Assembly (NCBI RefSeq): GCF_020165195.1
Contig: NZ_JAIUHR010000037.1
Span: forward strand, 1-47,153
Direction of reading: 5' to 3'
Source: Mesorhizobium sp. CA14
GTDB lineage: Bacteria > Pseudomonadota > Alphaproteobacteria > Rhizobiales > Rhizobiaceae
Length of the DNA stretch: 47,153 nt
Translations under genes and position numbers: made by a program
Shown here: positions 16,059-24,278 of the stretch, piece by piece
Position numbering within the stretch: position 1 is the stretch's first letter
How the letters are laid out: every line of letters begins with the position of its first letter
The notes under the pieces: model-generated
The model's database searches: none
The model's input: only the letters and a program-made list of their open reading frames with translations
What the model was told of the DNA's origin: nothing

Positions 16059-16949
16059 TTGCATAATCCAAAGATAACCATCGATGCCGATCTCGTGCGC
16101 CGGCTGGTCGATGCGCAGTTCCCTGAATGGCGGCATCTGCCGGTCAGCCCGGTGGCTTTCGGCGGCTGGGACAACCGCACCTTCCATCTTGGCGACGAAA
16201 TGACGGTCAGGCTGCCGAGCGCTGCCGCCTATTCGCTGCAGGTCGAGAAGGAGCATCGCTGGCTGCCAAGACTCGCGCCGCTCTTGCCTCTGCCCATTCC
16301 GACGCCGCTGGCCATGGGCGAGCCGGCCGAGGGCTATCCCTGGCATTGGTCGGTCTATCGCTGGATCGACGGCGAGACGGCCAGGAGTGCGCGCATCGAC
16401 GATCTCAACGCCTTCGCAGTCTCGCTCGCCGATTTCCTCGTCGCGCTGCGAGGCATCGATGTGATGGATGGACCTGCACCCGGCCAGCACAATTTCCACC
16501 GTGGCGGGCCGCTGACGGTCTATGACGACGACGCAAGGCAGGCCATTGCCGCGCTTGAAGGCCGGATCGACACCCAAGCCGCAACCACCGTCTGGGAAGC
16601 AGCGCTTGCTGCCACTTGGTTTGGCTCCCCGGTCTGGTTCCATGGCGATGTCGCCTCGGGCAATCTGCTGGTCGAGGACGGCAGTTTGAGCGCCGTCATC
16701 GATTTCGACACCTCCGGCATCGGCGACCCATCCTGCGATCTTGCTATAAGCTGGACACTCTTCGAAGGCGAAAGCCGCGCAGCTTTTCGCACCCGTATTG
16801 ATATCGATGACGCCACCTGGGCACGCGGCCGCGGTTGGGCGCTGTGGAGGGCGCTGATCACCGTCGCCGGCCACGACGCCATCCAGGCCGAGGCCGAAAG
16901 GCAGCGCCGCGTGATCGACGAGGTGCTTGCCGATCATCGGCGAGCATGA
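16059..16949 (+). CDS. Aminoglycoside phosphotransferase-family (APH) protein
   Basis: This 296-aa kinase-like protein has the catalytic loop WFHGDVASGNLLV (Asp and Asn of HGDxxxxN) and the metal-binding IDFD motif in SAVIDFDTSGIGDPSCDLA; the N-lobe contains FGGWDNRTFHLG. Family members phosphorylate aminoglycosides, other antibiotics or metabolites, so resistance cannot be claimed from sequence alone. The start is TTG 16059, 28 bases after era. The stop codon lies inside a dispersed palindrome. It is the first gene of the era-recO insert. Confidence 0.85.
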   Translation: MHNPKITIDADLVRRLVDAQFPEWRHLPVSPVAFGGWDNRTFHLGDEMTVRLPSAAAYSLQVEKEHRWLPRLAPLLPLPIPTPLAMGEPAEGYPWHWSVYRWIDGETARSARIDDLNAFAVSLADFLVALRGIDVMDGPAPGQHNFHRGGPLTVYDDDARQAIAALEGRIDTQAATTVWEAALAATWFGSPVWFHGDVASGNLLVEDGSLSAVIDFDTSGIGDPSCDLAISWTLFEGESRAAFRTRIDIDDATWARGRGWALWRALITVAGHDAIQAEAERQRRVIDEVLADHRRA

Positions 16950-16990
16950 TGTCGTCCGAAAGCCGCTTCTCACTTTTCGGCTTCATGCTC
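16942..16990. repeat. Rhizobial-type dispersed palindrome between convergent genes
   Basis: Outer arms GAGCATGA and TCATGCTC and inner CCGAAA/TTTTCGG segments form a 49-bp imperfect palindrome, with a CTTCTCACTTTT-like centre common to dispersed rhizobial elements. The stop codon of the phosphotransferase gene and the stop codon of the convergent VOC gene both lie within its arms. It could also form a bidirectional terminator stem, although no U-tract is present. Confidence 0.7.
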
Positions 16991-17453
16991 TAGAGTCTTC
17001 GCCACGCAAGGCGGCTTTGCCGCGACGCTCCATTTCGGCCGGCGATAGGTCTTCGTTCCATGTCAGCAACACCCAGACATGGCCGAACGGGTCTCGCACG
17101 CTGGCCGAATTCGCCCCGTAAAACATGTCCGTTGGCGGCTGAACCTGCTCGCATCCTGCCGCCACCGCACGGGCCAGAACCGTTGTATTGTCGTCCACCA
17201 TCAGGTGCAGGCCCGCCGTGCACGCCCCGACCTGCCGTGGCTCGTCGTACAACTCACTGGTCGGATCGCCCAGCATCACAGTTGCATTGCAGATAGCAAG
17301 CTCGCTGTGCAGGATCCTTCCATCCGGCGCCGCGATGCGCAACATTTCCTCGGCGCCGAATGCCTCGGTGTAAAAGGCGACGGCTTTGGCCGCGCCTTGG
17401 ACATAGATGTGCGGAACGACAGCGTTTAGGTAGCGGAAAGGTCGTAGTGCCAT
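16983..17453 (-). CDS. VOC-family protein (PhnB-like)
   Basis: The 156-aa product has paired beta-alpha-beta modules of the VOC fold, with VVPHIYVQGAAKAVAFYTEAFGAEE at the start and SVRDPFGHVWVLLTWNEDLSPAEMERR near the end, as in the PhnB/YdcL-like glyoxalase group. The reaction is unknown. Its last codons lie in the palindrome at 16942-16990. It points away from the TacAT pair; the 17454-17640 gap holds no recognisable gene. Confidence 0.82.
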   Translation of the reverse strand: MALRPFRYLNAVVPHIYVQGAAKAVAFYTEAFGAEEMLRIAAPDGRILHSELAICNATVMLGDPTSELYDEPRQVGACTAGLHLMVDDNTTVLARAVAAGCEQVQPPTDMFYGANSASVRDPFGHVWVLLTWNEDLSPAEMERRGKAALRGEDSRA

Positions 17454-17640
17454 CGGCGGCTCGCTGATGCTGTTGTCGCCGCATTCGGTTTCGTGCGGTT
17501 ATCGGATTCTGCGACAGACACCATCAGTTATAAACACGGGCCGCCTTTTTCCGGTTCCCGGAACGCCGCTGCACGAGGAACGTTGGCTCCAGATCAAAGT
17601 TGTTGTGCTGCTCTTGTCGGATCACCGGTCATGAGCATTG

Positions 17641-18168
17641 TCACAACAAGCCTTTAGCCCTGAGATCGGCCGCGAAGGTCGCCAGCGGCATGACCAGGGT
17701 TAGCGGTATAGCTGGGAGCGGCTCGGCGCCATATCCACGATACCAGTTAGCGGCGCGCTCGCTCTTGGCATCGATGATCAGCAGGAGGCCGCCGCCTTCG
17801 GCCGCAACCCGCAGGCAGCGCAAGGCCGCTGCGGCGAAGAGTTGGCCACCGAGCCCTTGTCCGGTCACGGTCAGATCGGTTGCAAGGCGGGCAAGCTTGA
17901 AACCGGACACTTCATGTCGGGCGAGCCCCTTGGTCAGGGTCGCTGGCACTTGCTCATGGGCAACGGCGGACGGAGCGATCGTATAGAAGCCAAGAACGCG
18001 GCTGGGGTTTGCGCCGTCGACAGCACAAAACGTTTTCGATGCGTTTTGCTCATGGCTCTGCCTGGCGAAGCGCCGCAGAAAATCGTTCATCTGCTCGTCG
18101 CCGCAGTCGAAGGACGCACGATCATGCGATTTCGAGATCGGCTCCTCGTGCCAACCTGGTAGGGTCAT
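17641..18168 (-). CDS. TacT-like GNAT toxin
   Basis: This 175-aa GNAT resembles TacT/AtaT-type toxins, which acetylate the amino group of aminoacyl-tRNA and block translation. Diagnostic parts are the start (ISKSHDRASFDCGDEQMNDFLRRFARQSHEQN), the FYTIAPSAV strand, the acetyl-CoA loop VTGQGLGGQLF, and the C-terminal ANWYRGYGAEP with Tyr143 at the catalytic position. It overlaps the DUF1778 antitoxin gene by four bases (ATGA), which strongly supports a type II toxin-antitoxin unit. Confidence 0.9.
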   Translation of the reverse strand: MTLPGWHEEPISKSHDRASFDCGDEQMNDFLRRFARQSHEQNASKTFCAVDGANPSRVLGFYTIAPSAVAHEQVPATLTKGLARHEVSGFKLARLATDLTVTGQGLGGQLFAAAALRCLRVAAEGGGLLLIIDAKSERAANWYRGYGAEPLPAIPLTLVMPLATFAADLRAKGLL

Positions 18169-18443
18169 ACGGTGTCAGGGAGCGCTGCGATGGCGGCCCG
18201 CAACCTCGCGTTGGGCTTAGGCGGATGCTCAAGCAAATCGAGAATACGTTTGAAATCGTGCTCGGAGACCTCAATTTTCTCGACCGCCTTGATCACGGCC
18301 TCAGCCTCGGGCAGCACCTTGTCGAGGATGAAATCAGTCATGTCCTTGTTCGACAGCGCCGCCGCGCGAGCTATCATCGCCTTTTGCGCCGGCCGTATGC
18401 GGATGTTGAAACGCTCGGATTTGTCGGTGGCTATTTTGGGCAT
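18165..18443 (-). CDS. DUF1778 ribbon-helix-helix antitoxin (TacA-like)
   Basis: The 92-aa antitoxin has an N-terminal ribbon-helix-helix DNA-binding segment (ERFNIRIRPAQKAMIARAAALSNKDMTDFILDKVL) and a C-terminal tail that should wrap the toxin. It should neutralise the GNAT toxin and repress its own promoter. The ribosome site AAGGAAG precedes its ATG. A promoter with an overlapping dyad lies directly upstream. Confidence 0.9.
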   Translation of the reverse strand: MPKIATDKSERFNIRIRPAQKAMIARAAALSNKDMTDFILDKVLPEAEAVIKAVEKIEVSEHDFKRILDLLEHPPKPNARLRAAIAALPDTV

Positions 18444-18463
18444 GGGTATCTTCCTTCACGCCA

Positions 18464-18492
18464 AATATAGCGTACGCACATCATGCGTACAA
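18464..18492 (-). promoter_or_regulatory. Promoter and operator of the TacAT-like pair
   Basis: On the minus strand, TTGTAC (18487-18492) and TATATT (18464-18469) are exactly 17 bases apart. A perfect dyad, GTACGCA at 18472-18478 and TGCGTAC at 18484-18490 with 5 bases between, covers part of the -35 and the spacer. This is where a ribbon-helix-helix antitoxin would block RNA polymerase. The site is also only ~50 bases upstream of recO on the other strand. Confidence 0.72.
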
Positions 18493-18540
18493 CTCTTCCC
18501 TCTCTTGATTTCGCCGCTCAACGGGTGAAAAGCTCGTCTC

Positions 18541-19299
18541 ATGGAATGGCGCGACGAGGGAATCGTTCTCGGCACTCGCAGGCATGGCGAAACCAGCGCC
18601 ATCCTCGAGGTGATGACGCGTGCGCATGGCCGCCATCTCGGCCTTGTACGGGGAGGGCGCTCGCGCAAGCAGCAGCCGGTGCTGCAGCCCGGCAACCGCG
18701 TCGACCTTTTGTGGCGGGCGCGGCTCGACGAGCATCTGGGCATCTTTCAGGCCGAGGCGATCGAGATGAACGCGGCCCGGCTGATGGACAGCGCGGTTGC
18801 CGTCTACGGCCTGCAGACCATGGCCGCGCATCTCAGGCTCCTGCCGGAGCGCGATGCCCATGGCGGCCTTTACGAGGCCCTTGCCGTGATGATCTCCCAT
18901 CTCGGCGACGCCGATGCGGCGGGCGAGCTGGTGGCGCGCTTCGAGCTGCTTATCCTCGACGAATTGGGCTTCGGCCTCGATCTCAGCCAATGCGCGGCGA
19001 CCGGCTCAAGGCAGGATCTCGCCTATGTCTCGCCGAAATCCGGACGTGCCGTTTCGCGAAGCGCCGGCGCACCCTGGCACGACAAGATGCTGGCGCTGCC
19101 CGCCTTCCTGCAGCGCGGCTCCGGCCTGCGCGCCGATGCGGCGTCGCTTGAGGACGCCTTCCGGCTGAGCGGCTTCTTCTTCACACGCCATGTCTACGAG
19201 CCGCGCGGCCTCGATCCGCCCGATGCCCGCGCCGGCTTTCTTGCTGCGCTGCGCCGGCACCATGCGGCGGTGAAGGCGATCGCCGGCGAGGCCGGATAG
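18541..19299 (+). CDS. recO: DNA repair protein RecO
   Basis: RecO loads RecA onto SSB-coated single-stranded DNA in the RecFOR pathway. The 252-aa protein has the usual N-terminal OB fold (MEWRDEGIVLGTRRHGETSAILEV) and a helical C-terminus; VYEPRGLDPPDARAGFL is typical of alphaproteobacterial RecO. It is normally next to era. Here it starts 97 bases from the divergent antitoxin gene, so it must have its own promoter or depend on this gap. Confidence 0.95.
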   Translation: MEWRDEGIVLGTRRHGETSAILEVMTRAHGRHLGLVRGGRSRKQQPVLQPGNRVDLLWRARLDEHLGIFQAEAIEMNAARLMDSAVAVYGLQTMAAHLRLLPERDAHGGLYEALAVMISHLGDADAAGELVARFELLILDELGFGLDLSQCAATGSRQDLAYVSPKSGRAVSRSAGAPWHDKMLALPAFLQRGSGLRADAASLEDAFRLSGFFFTRHVYEPRGLDPPDARAGFLAALRRHHAAVKAIAGEAG

Positions 19300-19313
19300 C
19301 GGAGGCAACCTCT

Positions 19314-19778
19314 TTAATCCGCGCCCCGCCGCTCCAGGAAATCATGGAGCATGGGGCGCTGGCCTTTGAGAATCTTGACGCCGGCTTCGGGCAGCGAGAA
19401 CCAGCCGGCCTTGTCGACTTCGGGAAACGCTTTCATGATCCCCGATTTCGGGGGCCATTCCATGGTGAACACGTTGCTCCTGACGGCATTGGCATCGATG
19501 TCGGCCTCGACGCTCCACGCGATGACGATCTTGCCGCCCGGCTGCTTGTAGCTGCCGAGCGGCTGGAAATCGCCGTCGATGGCGACGCCGAGCTCCTCTT
19601 CGGCTTCCCGCTTGGCGGCCTCGAGCTCGTCCTCGTTGTCGCCGATCAGTCCCTTCGGGATTGACCATGCGCCTTCATCCTTCCTGGCCCAGAACGGTCC
19701 GCCCGGATGAATGAGCAGAAATTCGAACACAGCTGAGGCGCGCCGATGGATCAGCAGGCCGGCGCTTCGTTGCGGCAT
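19314..19778 (-). CDS. NUDIX hydrolase
   Basis: This 154-aa protein hydrolyses a nucleoside-diphosphate-linked substrate. The Nudix box begins at GLIGDNEDELEAAK and ends REAEEELGV, with the expected Glu residues. The early part (AGLLIHRRASAVFEFLLIHPGGPFWARKDEGAWSIPKG) places it with the group of NUDIX proteins that have a short insert before the box. The substrate is unknown. It converges on recO with a 14-base gap. Confidence 0.9.
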   Translation of the reverse strand: MPQRSAGLLIHRRASAVFEFLLIHPGGPFWARKDEGAWSIPKGLIGDNEDELEAAKREAEEELGVAIDGDFQPLGSYKQPGGKIVIAWSVEADIDANAVRSNVFTMEWPPKSGIMKAFPEVDKAGWFSLPEAGVKILKGQRPMLHDFLERRGAD

Positions 19779-19925
19779 CGGTCACCTCACGGCATTTTCT
19801 TTGATCGCCCGAGAATAGCACGAGTATTTCATGGCCGCGCTCACAGACTCGCGCCAGCGGCGGCTCGGTACCGGACAAACCGGCAAGTTGCTGGCAATCG
19901 GCGACGAAACATGCTCGATCTTGCC

Positions 19926-20034
19926 AGTGCATGTCGCTCAAAAGTGCGCAGCGGTTTTGGGAGAACGACATGCACTAAAACAATGACTAAAGGCGCGCCG
20001 CCTGACTCCGTTTCGGCGCGACGCGCTTTTAGTC
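19926..20034. repeat. Composite rhizobial intergenic element (two palindromes)
   Basis: The first palindrome spans 19926-19976, with perfect 11-bp arms AGTGCATGTCG and CGACATGCACT around an AAAAGTGCGCAGCGGTTTT core. The second spans 19985-20034, with arms starting GACTAAAGGCGCG and ending CGCGCTTTTAGTC. The two are joined by AAAACAAT. Such two-part elements recur between genes in Rhizobiales. The rest of the 335-base gap 19779-20113 shows no gene. Confidence 0.7.
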
Positions 20035-20113
20035 GGCAAGACGCTGATTTGCACCAGCCGTCTCATTGCCGCATTTATTGGCCACGACTGGCCTGGTTTT
20101 GAGGGAAACCGCC

Positions 20114-22885
20114 ATGTTTTTCAGCCTGATCGCCATTGCCGCCGTCATTGCTCTTTTCGTCATCGTATCACGACAGCAGAACCGCATCGCGCTGGTCGAG
20201 CGCGAGCTCGGTATACTGCGCGGCCTGGTGCAATCTGGAGCTCCGCTGTCCGCGCCCAAGGCGGTGGACGCCGCGCAGGAAGATCTTCCCGAGGAGGCCA
20301 AGGCAGCGCCTGCCTCGCCGTTGGCGGATGGCCCGACCGTGGCCGAGGAGGTCGTCACGACGCCAGAGACCGCCGAAGGCGAGTCCGTGGCCGGACCCTG
20401 GACGAAGGGCAGGACGGCCCCCGCGGAATCCGCCGGGACGGCCGAACCGGCGCAACCCGCCACCGTGGTCGAGACGCCCGCAGCCGGATCGCCCGCGGTC
20501 CCCAGGGCAGCGCGCCAAACCGATGTCGAGACGGCGCTGGGCACGCGCTGGGCGGTCTGGGTCGGGGGTATCGCGCTGGCGCTGGGCGGTCTGTTCCTGA
20601 TCCGCTACACCATCGAGGACGGTATATTCGGCCCCGGCGTGCGTCTCACCATGGCCGGCGTCCTCGGCCTGGCGCTGATTGCCGGCGCCGAATTCATCCG
20701 CCGCACCGGCTTCAAGGTGCCGGTGCGGGGCGCAACGGGCGCCTATATTCCATCGATCCTGACGGCGGCTGGCGCCTTCATCCTGTTCGGCACGGTCTAC
20801 GCGGCGCACGGCATCTATGGCTTCATCGGCCCGGCGAGCGCCTTCGCGCTGCTTGGCGTCATCGGCGTCGCGACCATTGGCGCTTCGCTCCTGCATGGCC
20901 TGGCGCTGGCCGGCATCGGCCTCGTCGGCGCCATGGTCACACCGGCGCTGGTCGCCTCGGAAGCACCCAATCCCTGGGCGCTATTCGTCTATCTGGCGAT
21001 CGTGCTTGCGGCGACCGCGGCGATCGCCCGCATTCGCGACTGGAGGACGCTGGTGGCCGCTGCTTTCGCCGGCGCCGGCATCTGGACCATTCTTTACATG
21101 GCAGACGCGCCGGACGTGAACCTCGCCGCCGTGCTGTTCATCAGCCTGGCGATGCTCGCCGTGCTTGCCTTCGTCTGGCTCGGCCCTTTCTTGGTCACCG
21201 GCCGCGACACCGCCGAACTTGGCTTCGACTGGCCATCGAGCGTGCCCGGCTTCTTCATCGCCCTGAGCGCGCTGGCCCTGTCCGTCGATCCGGCTTTTGC
21301 CAGCGCCGGCGATGCCTTGCACGGCGCGGTCCTTCTGGCCACGCTGGTCGCAGCGGCGCTCTACCGGCCGCGCGCGCTTCCGCTGGTCTTTGCCGCCGGT
21401 ATTGCGGCCGTGCTGATCTATCTCGGCATCATCCCGCCCGCCACGATCGGCGCAAATGCGCTCGATGTTGGGCTCGACGCTCAGCCCTTGGCGTCGTCCG
21501 ATGTCCTGACTTTCCGTATCGGCATCGCGCTTGGCCTGGTCTTCCTCGCCGCCGGCTTCTGGGCCGCGCGCCGCTTCGCCGCTGCCGCTCCATTACGCGC
21601 AGCCTGCTGGGCGGCCTGGGGCGTCATTGCACCGCTTGTGGTGCTTCTGGCGCTGTGGCTGACCTTTGGCGATATCGACCGCGACTTCGGCTATGCCCTG
21701 CCGGCCCTGTTGCTGGCGCTCGCCTTCGCCGCCGGCGGCGAATGGATCGCGCGCGCCGAGGAGCCGCCGCTGGCCGGCGGCCCGGCCGTGTCATTCGCGC
21801 TCGGCGGCGCCGCCGTCGCCGGCCTGTTGATGCTGCACATGGCCTTCGGCTCTGGCTGGACGACCGTGCTGCTTGCAGCCGCCGCGATCGTCCCGGCTCT
21901 GGCCACGCGCTGGCGCTCTTACCCCGTGCTGGGTTGGATCGCAGTCGGCGCGGCGGTCGCCGTGCTCGGCCGCGTCGCCTTTGATCCGACCATCGTCGGC
22001 GCGGCGCTTCTCTCCAGGACGCCGGTCTTCAACTGGCTGCTGCCGGGCTATGGCGTGCCGGCGCTCGCCTTCGGCTTCGCCGCCTGGCAGCTCGCACGCA
22101 CCACCAACGGCCGGCCACGCCTTGCGATGGAGGCGGCGTCGGCGCTGTTCGCGCTGCTCGCCATTGCCATGCTGGTGCGCCACGCCATGCATGGTGGCGT
22201 CATCGACACCGGCACCGTGACGCTCGCTGAACAGGCGATCTACACGCTGATCGCGCTCGGCGCCGGCGCCATGTTGGTCGCCATCGACATGCGCTCGCCG
22301 AGCTCGGTTCTGCGCTATGGCTCGATGGTTGCCGGCGTGGTCTCGGCCGGTTTGATCGTGGTCCAGCATTTCGTCGTGCTGAACCCCCTGCTGACGGATG
22401 AGTCGACCGGTACGATCCCGGTCTTCAACCTGTTGTTCCTCGCCTACCTGCTGCCGGGGGTCGCCGCCGGGGCGCTGGCGCTGTATGTCCGCGACAAGCG
22501 TCCGCGGTGGTATGCGGCGATGCTGGCGCTGATCGCCGCGCTGCTTGCCTTCGCCTATGCCACGCTTTCGGTGCGTCGGCTGTTCAAGGGCGAGTTCATC
22601 GCCTTGTGGAGCGGGCTCGGCCAGCTCGAGACCTATACCTACTCCGCGCTCTGGCTGGCCATCGGCGTGGCGCTGCTCGCCGCCGGCGTCCGGCTGAAAT
22701 CGCAGGTCCTGCGCATCGCGTCGGCGGCGCTGATCGCGGTCGCGGTGGTGAAGGTCTTCCTGTTCGACATGTCGGAGCTGGAAGGCGTGCTGCGCGCGCT
22801 GTCCTTCATCGGTCTGGGTGCCGTGCTGATCGGCATCGGCCTGTTCTACCAGCGGCTGCTGACCAGGGCGGCGAGGCAAGCGTAG
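20114..22885 (+). CDS. DUF2339 multi-pass membrane protein
   Basis: This 923-aa inner-membrane protein has about two dozen hydrophobic helices after one N-terminal helix, a short basic coil (RQQNRIALVEREL) and a Pro/Ala/Glu-rich linker at ~35-130. The membrane part starts near ETALGTRWAVWVGGIALALGGLFLIRYTIEDG, typical of DUF2339. A GAGG ribosome site 10 bases upstream favours ATG 20114 over the longer frame from TTG 20066. The function is unknown; the domain resembles polytopic membrane assembly proteins. It stands alone between a repeat and the VapBC pair. Confidence 0.9.
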   Translation: MFFSLIAIAAVIALFVIVSRQQNRIALVERELGILRGLVQSGAPLSAPKAVDAAQEDLPEEAKAAPASPLADGPTVAEEVVTTPETAEGESVAGPWTKGRTAPAESAGTAEPAQPATVVETPAAGSPAVPRAARQTDVETALGTRWAVWVGGIALALGGLFLIRYTIEDGIFGPGVRLTMAGVLGLALIAGAEFIRRTGFKVPVRGATGAYIPSILTAAGAFILFGTVYAAHGIYGFIGPASAFALLGVIGVATIGASLLHGLALAGIGLVGAMVTPALVASEAPNPWALFVYLAIVLAATAAIARIRDWRTLVAAAFAGAGIWTILYMADAPDVNLAAVLFISLAMLAVLAFVWLGPFLVTGRDTAELGFDWPSSVPGFFIALSALALSVDPAFASAGDALHGAVLLATLVAAALYRPRALPLVFAAGIAAVLIYLGIIPPATIGANALDVGLDAQPLASSDVLTFRIGIALGLVFLAAGFWAARRFAAAAPLRAACWAAWGVIAPLVVLLALWLTFGDIDRDFGYALPALLLALAFAAGGEWIARAEEPPLAGGPAVSFALGGAAVAGLLMLHMAFGSGWTTVLLAAAAIVPALATRWRSYPVLGWIAVGAAVAVLGRVAFDPTIVGAALLSRTPVFNWLLPGYGVPALAFGFAAWQLARTTNGRPRLAMEAASALFALLAIAMLVRHAMHGGVIDTGTVTLAEQAIYTLIALGAGAMLVAIDMRSPSSVLRYGSMVAGVVSAGLIVVQHFVVLNPLLTDESTGTIPVFNLLFLAYLLPGVAAGALALYVRDKRPRWYAAMLALIAALLAFAYATLSVRRLFKGEFIALWSGLGQLETYTYSALWLAIGVALLAAGVRLKSQVLRIASAALIAVAVVKVFLFDMSELEGVLRALSFIGLGAVLIGIGLFYQRLLTRAARQA

Positions 22886-22889
22886 TGCT

Positions 22890-22932
22890 TTGACTTGTTT
22901 GGATATTCAAAATGGAATATATGAATATCCAA
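22890..22932 (+). promoter_or_regulatory. Operator/promoter region of the VapBC pair
   Basis: Perfect 11-bp arms TTGGATATTCA (22899-22909) and TGAATATCCAA (22922-22932) are 12 bases apart, and a third half-site, GATATTCAT, overlaps the start codon region. TTGACT at 22890-22895 is a good -35; candidate -10 elements in the AT-rich centre (GAATAT at 22915) have a 19-base spacer. The layout fits autoregulation by a VapB dimer. Confidence 0.72.
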
Positions 22933-22944
22933 TAGGAGATATTC

Positions 22945-23187
22945 ATGCCGCTCTACATTCGCGATGACGAGGTCGACGCACTGGCCGCAAAATTGCAGCG
23001 CGAGACCAATGCGTCCAGCAAGACCGAGGCTGTGCGGACCGCGCTTTTGCACGAACTGGAACGCCATCGCGCCAAGGTGCCGCTGCGCGATCGAATCGTC
23101 AGGCTTCAGGCGGAGGCGAAGAAGATCGGTCTGCCCAATCCCGATTTCGACATGAAGAAATTCACCGATGAGATGTGGGAAGATTGA
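22945..23187 (+). CDS. vapB: VapB-type antitoxin
   Basis: The 80-aa antitoxin has an N-terminal DNA-binding region (MPLYIRDDEVDALAAKLQRETNASSKTEAVRTALLHELER) of the type II antitoxin/PSK family, and a C-terminal toxin-binding tail with DFDMKKFTDEMWED. The ribosome site AGGAG lies 6 bases before ATG. Its TGA shares one base with the toxin ATG (TGATG), so the pair is coupled. Confidence 0.88.
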   Translation: MPLYIRDDEVDALAAKLQRETNASSKTEAVRTALLHELERHRAKVPLRDRIVRLQAEAKKIGLPNPDFDMKKFTDEMWED

Positions 23188-23600
23188 TGTTTGTCGACGC
23201 TTCGGTGCTCGTCGCCATTCTCAACCAGGAACCGGACTGGGAAGAATTGTCCAAACAACTCTCAGGAGCCGTCGACTTCCATGTCTCCGCGATGGTCCGT
23301 TTTGAAGCGACGCAGGCACTGGCGCGGGCCGGCGCGGGCTCTCGCAAGCCCACTGCCGAAGCCCTCCTGAAGGCTCGCGATCTGGTGGATCAGCTGATTT
23401 TGGAAATTGGTGGAGAAAATGTGCCGATCGGCGAGGAGATCGGTTCGCGCGCCATCGACGCCAGCGCTCGCTATGGCAAGGCCGTCGGTCATCAAGCCGA
23501 TCTGAATTTCGGCGACTGCTTTGCCTATGCCTGCGCCAAGGTGCTCGATATTCCGCTGCTCTACAAAGGCAATGATTTCCTGCTGACGGATTTGAAATAA
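23187..23600 (+). CDS. vapC: VapC-type PIN-domain ribonuclease toxin
   Basis: This 137-aa PIN domain cleaves RNA (tRNA or rRNA in studied members). Acidic metal ligands are in the first strand (MFVDASVLVAIL, Asp4), in RFEATQALA, and in NFGDCFAYACAK. The C-terminal LLYKGNDFLLTDL is typical of the family. It begins at ATG 23187 directly coupled to vapB; the longer frame from GTG 23175 would duplicate antitoxin sequence. Confidence 0.92.
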   Translation: MFVDASVLVAILNQEPDWEELSKQLSGAVDFHVSAMVRFEATQALARAGAGSRKPTAEALLKARDLVDQLILEIGGENVPIGEEIGSRAIDASARYGKAVGHQADLNFGDCFAYACAKVLDIPLLYKGNDFLLTDLK

Positions 23601-23622
23601 TCGGCTTTCTCTCCAATTGGCG

Positions 23623-23648
23623 GGAATAAACCGCCCTCCGCCGGCGTT
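23623..23648 (+). promoter_or_regulatory. Candidate ECF-type promoter ahead of the sigma factor gene
   Basis: GGAAT (23623-23627) is followed after 17 bases by CGTT (23645-23648), close to the GGAAC-N16/17-CGTT pattern of many alphaproteobacterial extracytoplasmic-function promoters. It lies 112 bases before ATG 23760, suggesting autoregulation. A GGCGG/CCGCC hairpin (23619-23635) overlaps it and may end vapC transcription. Confidence 0.45.
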
Positions 23649-23759
23649 ATTCATGCGCTTGGGTAACCGCAGCGGTTGGGCCGCTTCGCGCTGACTGCTT
23701 GCACCGCGCCGCAAAGGCGCGTTCTATCCGGATGGAAAGCGACCTCGAAACAAGCGGTC

Positions 23760-24278
23760 ATGGACGACAAGAAGGCAGCGATCCTGAGCGAAATACCGCG
23801 GTTGCGGCGCTATGCGCGCTCGCTGCTGCGCGAGCGCGATTCCGCCGACGACCTGGTCCAGGATTGCCTGGAGCGGGCGCTTGTGCGGCTCGACAACTGG
23901 CAGACTGGAGAGAGCCCCCGGAGGTGGCTGTTTACGATCATGCATCACTTGTTCATCGACCAGATGCGCAAGGTTAACCGGCGCGGCGAGGCGGCGATGC
24001 TGCCTCTCGAAGCCGGTGAAGCCCAAGCCGCGCCCGCCGATCAGGTCGAGACCATCGCCTCGCGCGAGATCATCGATGCCTTGCAGGCGATCAGCCCCGA
24101 TCGTCGCGCGGCATTGGTGATGGTTGCCATCGAGGGCTTTTCCTATGCTGAGGCCGCCAACATCCTTGGCGTGCCTGCCGGCACGCTGATGTCGCGCATC
24201 GCGCGTGGCCGCGAGGAATTGCGAGGATTGCTCGACGACACGTCGCGCCGCCGCTCGATTAGGATCGTCGAGAAATGA
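23760..24278 (+). CDS. ECF-family RNA polymerase sigma factor
   Basis: This 172-aa alternative sigma factor has region 2 (ILSEIPRLRRYARSLLRERDSADDLVQDCLERAL ... WLFTIMHHLFIDQMRK) and region 4 (ALQAISPDRRAALVMVAIEGFSYAEAANILGVPAGTLMSRIARGREEL), and lacks regions 1 and 3. The ATG at 23760 is chosen because the upstream in-frame residues do not resemble the family. It overlaps the following anti-sigma gene by four bases. Confidence 0.93.
   Translation: MDDKKAAILSEIPRLRRYARSLLRERDSADDLVQDCLERALVRLDNWQTGESPRRWLFTIMHHLFIDQMRKVNRRGEAAMLPLEAGEAQAAPADQVETIASREIIDALQAISPDRRAALVMVAIEGFSYAEAANILGVPAGTLMSRIARGREELRGLLDDTSRRRSIRIVEK

Noticed and set aside
16059..18443. Insert between era and recO as an integrative element
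   Set aside because: No integrase, transposase, tRNA site or flanking direct repeat was found, so only displacement of recO can be claimed.
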